Shown here: positions 54,340 to 64,000 of the stretch, in pieces
How the letters are laid out: each line of letters begins with the position of its first letter
Position numbering within the stretch: the first letter of the stretch is position 1
Source: Isochrysis galbana
Taxonomy: Eukaryota > Haptophyta > Isochrysidales > Isochrysidaceae
Assembly: GCA_018136815.1 (NCBI GenBank)
Contig: CM030944.1
Location: 2,643,834-2,707,833 of the forward strand
DNA length: 64,000 nt
Direction: 5' to 3'
Program-made: the position numbers and the translations under genes
The notes under the pieces: model-generated
Database searches by the model: none
The model's input: only the letters and a program-made list of their open reading frames with translations
What the model was told of the DNA's origin: nothing

Positions 54340-55440
54340 GGGTGGGGGGGAGGGGGGAGGGGTGGGACAGGGGGAGAGAGAGAAGGGAGAGAAGAGAGAG
54401 AGAAGAGAGGGACTGAGAGGAAGCATTTCGTCCTATTGTTGGGAGTACGAAATAGAACTTCTGAGTCTGTTGAGAGAGTTCGAACTTACCTATCGGGCTC
54501 GACGGATACTCTAGTACGAAATCAGTGACACTACTACTCTAGTACGTAGAAGGAAGGAGTACTCCTAGAGTGGAGTCGCGCTGGTTCGTCAGGAAAAAGA
54601 CACTGAACTGCTGCCAAAAATAGACCAGTTATTCAAAGCGCGTGCCGTAGATGTTAAACGCCGATACTAGGGTCACGTGTGAATATTGTTGTATAGATAA
54701 CTATGGACATTTGATCGCTCAATTCGACTGATGCCCCACAATTGACGGAACGACACCTGGGGGGGGGGCGCGGGCCACCGGACCACCGGACCATATCTAA
54801 GCCCTTCATCCCTATCCCCCTAGTAGTGCACGGGGGGAGCCGCCTGATGGCGGGGGGGGAAGGGCCGGGGGACTGGGGGTGTAGAAAGTATGCTACGTGT
54901 AGATAGTGGTTCCATTCGCCGCGGGTGCGGCAAGAATATTATGAAGTTTTTTTTTGGGCTCACTTCCGCGACGAGGGACGAGGGACGGGGGCGAGAAGAG
55001 AGAGAGAGAAGAGGGGCAAGAGTTGAGCAGGCAAAGGCGCAAAGCGCAAAGCGCACGACGAGGGGGACGAGAAGAAGAAGAAGAGAGAAGAAGAGGGAGG
55101 GGGGCGGGAGGAGTGGCGTCGGGCGCAGCTAAGCGAATGAATGGTAATAGTAGAAGAGATATGATAAAGTTTGCGAGCCATGTACGTGTATGTAGATATA
55201 GATAGGAGATACAAGAGTGGCTGAGCAATTTACGGACTGAGTGGGCGCAGCATGGCGCGCACGAGCCGAAAAGCGAAAAAGAGGGGGGACGGAGGCTGAA
55301 GGGCTCAAGGCAGCAATAAAATCAACCCCGCGCGTGCAACATGGTAGAGCTCTCAGTCCCCGGGAACTCCGTTTCCGAACATCGTGAATACGTGGGGTGA
55401 GAGTGACCAAGTGAATGGGCTTAGAGATTCAGGTAGAAGC
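54340..55440. other. Promoter-side and intergenic region, no gene supported
   Basis: It contains GA-rich tracts (54365-54420, 54995-55110) and G-runs. ORFs are compositional. Confidence 0.4.
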
Positions 55441-55602
55441 ACATGCAAGCGGTTCACGTGCCCAACGCGGACGGCCTCGCCGAAGTTCTGGCGCCTAGCT
55501 GCCATCATATTGAATGGCACAAGATGATGCATATGAGTACGATGCGTATCGAGGCCTTTGCTCACACAACTTTTATGGAGGCAAATGTATCCCGACGTGC
55601 CA

Positions 55603-58822
<3,220 letters not shown>

Positions 58823-58829
58823 GGCGGTG

Positions 58830-59338
58830 CTGCTGAGAGAGGGTTTGGGGGGAAGGAGGGGAGGGGGCGGGGAGAGAGGGGAGAGAGCGGGGGAGGAGAG
58901 GGGAGAGAGAGGAAAGAGTACAAAGTAGAGAGAGAAGAGTAGAGTAGAGAGAAAGCAGCGGGTGGGGAAGAGACAAACGAAGGCCGACAGTGGAAAGAAG
59001 GAAGAGGGAGGGGGGGGGAACAGAGAGAGAGAGAGAGAGGGAAAGGCCTGCCCCTCGCCCGTCGCGGGCAGAATCGAAAGAAAAGCCAAGAGGGTGTACT
59101 AGTCTCCATGGCACTTACTTTTAAATCCCTTGGAATAGTTCAGTCCTGATTTAAAATAGACCTCACTTGCCCCCATAACGGCCTGATCTAAGTCGTTAGC
59201 AAGTGTGTATGTGTATGTGTGGCTACTACCCTACTAGGTATACTATGGCCAGTGCCGAGGAAGGCCATACTTGCAAGATACGCCCTTACTTACGCGAGCT
59301 GGTACTTACTTGATAAACCTTATCATATTCTTTCTTAC
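58830..59338. other. GA-rich tract and spacer upstream of GFAT
   Basis: 58840-59045 is a GA-rich run (reverse-strand CT-rich), probably the GFAT 5' UTR or promoter. The remainder up to the TIR element has no gene. Confidence 0.45.
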
Positions 59339-60215
59339 CCTGGCATGCCTTAAGGCTTACAGTATGGGTGCACCATTAAGAAAACAGGAGTGAAAAGCTT
59401 CTAAAGCTTTCTTGTCCCCTCGGGCTCCGCCCGGGAGGTTTCTTATCTCGAGTTTCTTATCCCGGTCAAAGCCGCTGGGGGGTGGTTTCTTGTTTCTTAT
59501 TGTCGTAGCGCTCACCTAGCGCCCCCCCCCCTCCCCCCTGTCGCATTCGCGAATCGACACTCGTTAGGCTTCTCTTCGTCGCTCGGTATTTATCGTTATA
59601 ATTTGCTGCTTCCTCTCGGTCTCGGTCAAAAGCTTCGCTTGGACGCATGGGATCTTGGGTAGTGGAGCGCCCTCTCTCTTACTCTCGAAGAGAAGGGAGA
59701 AGGGAAGAAGGGAAGTTTCCCACCTTTCTTCCTCCTAGGCGCCTCGTAAATAGGTTTAATTCGCTGTCTTCTCCGCGTTTCTCTATCTACTTCAGTGATT
59801 GCAATCAGGTTTAATTTGCAATCTCTTCGCATCTCCCCCTTAGCCTTAGGCACACCGCACTTCTTTCGTCTTTCGTCTTATTCGATAGGTCTTTTGGAAT
59901 CCTGTGCGGCAGGATTGCCCCTCGTTTCCGTTATGGTGCGATTCCCCTTCCAGACGGGATCGCCGATAGATCGTCTTCTGATAGGCGGACCGGTTGCTAC
60001 ATGCGCGGCCCTGCCACCCTGCCCAAGCCCCAAGTTCCCCTCCCCCCCCCCCGGGGGGGGGGGTGTTTCTTAGGCGGGGGTTCTTAGCTGGGGGTCGAGC
60101 CTGAGGCTCGACCCCCAGTTTCTTAGCGAGTCGGCGGCCAAAATCATGTTAAGCTTTCTTAATGGTAGGGTTTCTTAATGGTGCACCCATACTGTAAGGC
60201 TTAAGGCATGCCAGG
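59339..60215. mobile_element. TIR element A (877 bp)
   Basis: Terminal inverted repeats of 45 bp (59339-59383 and 60171-60215) differ at one position. The core is TTACAGTATGGGTGCACCAT followed by TAAGAAA. The interior matches 3940-4190 and element B on the opposite strand. It carries about a dozen TTTCTTA/TAAGAAA motifs and a perfect hairpin at 60088-60118. No transposase ORF is present, so it is non-autonomous. A target duplication was not clear, because the outer bases are themselves palindromic (CTTAAGG). Confidence 0.8.
60088..60118. other. Perfect 14-bp inverted repeat (hairpin)
   Basis: CTGGGGGTCGAGCC, a 3-nt TGA loop and GGCTCGACCCCCAG form a perfect stem within element A, close to its right end. 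Confidence 0.9.
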
Positions 60216-60521
60216 AGCTGAGAGGACAGGAGAATGTGTGATGGGTGGTTCCTTCCCCACGGCAGGGGAGGAGTGGAGAAGGGGGGGGGGGCTCGTGCCC
60301 ACCCATGGGTGAAGCAAGTATAAACTTAGTTGCTCATTGCTCATTGCTCATTCAATGACTCATTCTCATTGCTCATTGTCATTATACCACTACTATCTAC
60401 TATGTGCTATGTGCTATGTGCTGCTCCTCCTTCGACCGTCCAACGGTCGTCCTAATGCACCTCGTTCCATACAGGTTGGAGGCTCTGGCCAAGAGGCGTC
60501 TGGCGCAGCCCGTTAGCCCTT

Positions 60522-61792
60522 CTACAGTATAGGTCATCATTAAGAAACCCCAGCATTAAGAAAGCTTAACATGAATTTGGCCGTTGTCGTCCGTTGTCGT
60601 CTGGCTGGAGTGTTTATTTATCTGGAAGGGGAATCGCACCATAACCATATAAGCCTGTGAACATGTTAGCCTAATATCTAGATATTAGGTATCTACTTGG
60701 CAAATCGCACTATTAGTATCTAATATGTTAGCCGAAGTGCACTATCTATATCTAATATGTTAGCTGTGGCCGCCAATCCTATTATTAAGCTAATAATAGG
60801 GTCCATAAGCCACTATACACTATACAAACCACAAGCGATCGAATGCAGAGACAGACGACAATCGACAGGCTCGCTGGGGGCTAAGTAAGAAGTAGGCGTC
60901 ACGGACAATTCTTACCCGCTAGGAGGGCGTGGGCAAGGGAGTCATGCGATTGATAGACCTGCCTTCATGTCATCGTGCAGCTTGCCGGCACCCAACTTTA
61001 ACCCAACTTATATGAAGGAAGGAGGCCGAGAGGATAAAAATATTGGAGATCGGGGGGGGGGGGGGGGGGGGGGGGGCAGGGGGGCGGGGCGGCGGGGGGG
61101 CGGGGGGCGGGAATATGCTGGTCCTAATATCTAGATAATACTGATAATACTATTAATAGGCAGCCGAAGTGCACTATCTGTATCTAATATATTAGCCGAA
61201 GGGTACTATTAGTATCTAATATGTTAGCCGAAGTGCACTATTAGGTTCAAATATGTTAGCTCCAAACCAAACCTATTCACAAGCTTATAACCATAACGGA
61301 AACGAGGGGCAATCCTGCCGCGCAGGATTCCAAGAGACCTATCGAATAAGACGAAAGAAGTGCGATGGGCCTAAGGGGGAGATACGAAGAGGTCGCAAAT
61401 AAAACCTGATTGCCCCCAGAAGCAGATAAAGAAACGCAGTGGAGATGTGGAGATAGCAAATTAAACCTTTTTGCGAGGCGCCTGGGAGGAAGTAGAAAGG
61501 TGGGGAAACTTCCCTTCTCTTCGAGAGAAAGAGAGAGGGCGCCCCACAACCCAAGATCCCATGCATCCAAGCGAAGCTTTTGACCGAGAACGAGAGAAAG
61601 CAGCGAATTATAACGATAAATGCCGAACAACGAAGAGAAGAGCGAAGCCTAACGAGTGTCGATTCGCGAATGCGACACCCCCCCGCCCCTAAGAAACCTC
61701 AAATAAGAAACCCCCGGGCGGAGCCCAATGGGAGCAAGAAAGCTCTAGAAGCTTTGGAGTCCTGTTTTCTTAATGGTGCACCCATACTGTAA
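60522..61792. mobile_element. TIR element B, split by MITE C
   Basis: The left end TACAGTATAGGTCATCATTA and the right end (61767-61792, TAATGGTGCACCCATACTGT) are the same terminal repeats as element A. The interior matches A in inverted orientation. GGAATCGCACCATAAC is interrupted at 60645 and the match resumes at 61290. Without the 652-bp insert and its duplication the element would be about 620 bp. Confidence 0.75.
60646..61289. mobile_element. hAT-like MITE C (644 bp), TSD ACCATAAC
   Basis: It lies within element B and is flanked by ACCATAAC at 60638-60645 and 61290-61297. The ends share a TATAAGCCTGTGAA / TATAAGCTTGTGAA inverted repeat. Five or more internal copies of TAATATGTTAGCCGAAGTGC-type sequence cluster near both ends. 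A pure G run lies at 61052-61076. It has no ORF. Confidence 0.8.
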
Positions 61793-61913
61793 ATTGAGCT
61801 CCTCAGGGAAAAAGAAATTGACTCGGATCACGCTAATAGTAGCTCTAGAGTAGAAAAACCCGCTTAGGAGAGCAACTCGTCCCACGGCGTCGGTGGGCGG
61901 AGGCGCCGAAGCG

Positions 61914-63742
61914 ATGCTATCGCTGTGGGTGCCGGCATGGCTGGGCCTCGACAACGGAGCGGGGCTGCGCCCGCCGATGGGGTACTGCTCGTGGAACGAC
62001 TGCGCGAGTGAGGTGACTGAGTTGCGCATCCGCCGCGTCACACGTGCGCTCATCGAGACGGGGCTTGCCGCCAAGGGCTACGTGAACGTCAACGTGGACG
62101 AGGTGCGAGCGCACCACGGGCTCTCTCTCTCCTGTGCTGGGATCCGTCGGCCCACGTCGCGAGCCTGCAGCATGCGTGCGCGCAACATAAGCCGTGGGAT
62201 AGCTCTCGCTCTTCGCACGCGGGTAATTCCTCGCCTACGCTGGGACTCGATTGTCCATGCGGCGGACATGCCTGACATACTCATGTGGCAGCTCAGCCTT
62301 CGCCCTTTGCGTCCCGCTTGCGCCGCAGGGCTGGCTTGCCGACCGCCACCCTTCCTCACTGGATATGTTGGAGAATCGCTCGAAGTTCCCGTCGGGAATG
62401 CGAGCGCTCGGCGAGTGGATCCACGCGCAGTACGTCCCTGGCCGCGGTAGGGTGCTCAAGTACGGGCTGTACACGTCGCGCGGAAGCTGCCAGTGCAGCA
62501 CCAAGCAGTACCAGGCGCCTGGCTCGAGCGGCCATCTTGCGCGCGACGCCGCTTGGATGGCAGCTGCTGGCGCCGATTTCATCAAGGTGGACTCGTGCTG
62601 CGGCAGTCAGCAGCGCGAGGAGGCCTTCGCCGACTATGCGACCATGCGCGATGCACTCAACGCCACGGGCCGGTCCATCTTCTTCGCGCTCTGCGGCTGG
62701 AATCAGTGGTTCGCTCCACGCGGCCACGAGCTGGGCAATTCGTGGCGTATCGCGCTCGACGGCACAAACTGGGGTGCGCTGAGTCACTGTGCGAACATTA
62801 ATGCGCCGCTCTCGCGCTACGCTAAGCCCGGAGCGTGGAATGACCCGGACTTGCTGCAGGGCACAGGGGTGGGCTCGAATGATCTGCCCACGAACCCCAA
62901 CGGCTGCTTCGACCCACGGCACATCCCGCAATCCTCGAACTGGTATTTGACCGAGAGGCAGGCACGTGCGCAAATGTCGCTCTGGGCTGCCATGTCGGCA
63001 CCCCTTCTGATCTCGGCTGACCCGAGTCAGGTGCGCTTCGGCAACGCAGAGCGCCCGCACATTTGGGCGAGAAAGCACCGTGTTGGTGCGCATCACCGCA
63101 GCTCAAAATCTCGGCTTGTCCCTTCTGAAGGTGAGCACTACTATGCTCGAGATTTGGGGAAACGAGGAGGTAATCGCCGTCAACCAGCAGTTTCGCGATG
63201 GAGGGCCGTACCAGGGTATCCGCCTCGCGGGGACCGACTTGCACTTTGACCCTGACACGAGGCACGGCAGCGGCACCAATGTTTGGGGCAAGTGGCTCCC
63301 GCAGAATGCCTTCGCCCTTGTCTTTGTGAATAATGGTGACTTAGCCGCCGACGTCTACTGTGACCGCTCTTGCTACACGCCGATGCTTAGTCATGCCCAT
63401 CAGCTGGTGTACTCCGTGCGAGACGTGTGGGCACACGAGACCTTGGGCGCCTTTGCATCGCCGTACACAATAGTGGCCCGGGGGCTACCTCCGCACGGCG
63501 GCTCGGCGATGGTACAGCTAAACCCAGTGCCGTCGGCACAAGAGGCAGGGCAGCGTGCCATGCTAAGGAAGCCGTTGCGCAGCAACGTCTTTGAACGCCT
63601 CGCCTGCGACGTGGCAAGTCCGACTGGTGATTGGGGCGGGCAATGCTCAGGTGAGGCCTTGGGCCACAAGAGGCGGAAGAAGATTCGCGAGAAGAAGCCC
63701 AAAGGCAAGAAGGGGAAGAAGACGATCCCCACGACGGCCTGA
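61914..63742 (+). CDS. GH27 alpha-galactosidase-like glycoside hydrolase
   Basis: Exons 61914-62102, 62329-63030 and 63131-63742 join in phase 0 to 500 residues. GH27 enzymes remove terminal alpha-galactose or alpha-N-acetylgalactosamine residues. Motifs in order are LDNGAGLRPPMGYCSWNDC at the N-terminus, KGYVNVNVDE, FIKVDSCCG (nucleophile Asp in KxD), FALCGWNQW, GAWNDPDLLQG (acid/base region), MSLWAAMSAPLLISADPSQ and EVIAVNQQ. A C-terminal beta domain ends in a Lys/Arg-rich tail (HKRRKKIREKKPKGKKGKK). No clear signal peptide follows the first ATG (MLSLWVPAWLG is short), so an upstream exon could be missing. Element B ends only about 120 bp before the start. The Cys usual after VDD/VDE is absent (VDE-GWLAD across the splice). 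Confidence 0.8.
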
Positions 63743-64000
63743 TAGGCGCGCGGGCGTGTCATCATTCGATGGCGTCTTCGTGAATACAAGTTGCGGGTGC
63801 GACGCCGCCGCTGCCGCCTGTCGATTCTGGACCTCGTTCTTGTAATGTCCACCTGTTGCGTGGCTAGTGAGTTTCGTTGTAGCCTAGTCGCCCATAAGTC
63901 ACCAAGCAACGAAGGTAAACGCGGCGGACCAGTGATGAACTATCTTTTGGAGGAGGAGAGCACATTGAGATTGAGTGCTGCACGTGGTAGCATACGACGC

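Overview
This is nuclear DNA of a GC-rich, intron-bearing eukaryote. It is most likely a photosynthetic alga with a complex (secondary) plastid, and I suspect a haptophyte. Three things support this. Introns are mostly GT-AG with a few good GC-AG candidates. There is a chloroplast-division dynamin (DRP5B/ARC5 type), and there are small proteins with signal-plus-transit leaders. There is also a selenoprotein with a candidate SECIS element. Genes are separated by long stretches of simple sequence, dispersed repeats and transposons. No rRNA, tRNA, CRISPR array or bacterial-type operon was seen.

Host genes, left to right: a coiled-coil ORF (0.9-1.5 kb, -); selenoprotein S/VIMP (2.5-3.0 kb, +) with a candidate type II SECIS at 3.2 kb; an F-BAR + GYF_2 + WH2 protein (7.9-12.4 kb, -); a secreted or plastid alpha/beta hydrolase (23.7-24.9 kb, -); a proline-rich type I membrane protein (27.1-29.7 kb, +); a leader-bearing unknown protein (33.3-34.2 kb, +); an RCC1-repeat + Sfi1-like protein (38.6-41.9 kb, -); a DRP5B-like dynamin (44.5-48.6 kb, +); a small plastid-type membrane protein (49.4-49.7 kb, -); a Lys/Ala-rich unknown (52.3-53.1 kb, -); a type II membrane protein with three Cys-rich kringle/FN2-like modules (53.3-54.3 kb, -); glutamine:fructose-6-phosphate amidotransferase in 10 exons (55.6-58.8 kb, -); and a GH27 alpha-galactosidase-like enzyme (61.9-63.7 kb, +).

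Mobile DNA: a five-exon chromodomain transposase gene (13.1-18.0 kb) followed by a 204-bp satellite; a hAT element with an exact 8-bp target duplication (19.9-21.7 kb); a hAT-like MITE (31.2-31.6 kb); a dead LINE 3' end beside a (TA)n tract of about 510 bp (6.2-7.4 kb); an insertion flanked by 18-bp direct repeats (5.35-6.22 kb); and a nest of TIR elements (59.3-61.8 kb) in which one copy is split by another hAT-like MITE.

The most unusual content is a scatter of sequences resembling genes of nucleocytoplasmic large DNA viruses (NCLDVs) of protists. One gene (21.7-22.2 kb) is cut by the hAT element. A candidate mRNA-capping RNA triphosphatase (31.0-32.0 kb) is cut by the MITE. A patchwork at 34.6-38.5 kb holds a crystallin-like ORF, AT-rich helical ORFs, a frameshifted collagen-like/RING ORF and a virus-like fragment. 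In both split genes, removing the insert plus one target duplication restores an open frame. All assignments come from reading motifs by eye; no database search was run.
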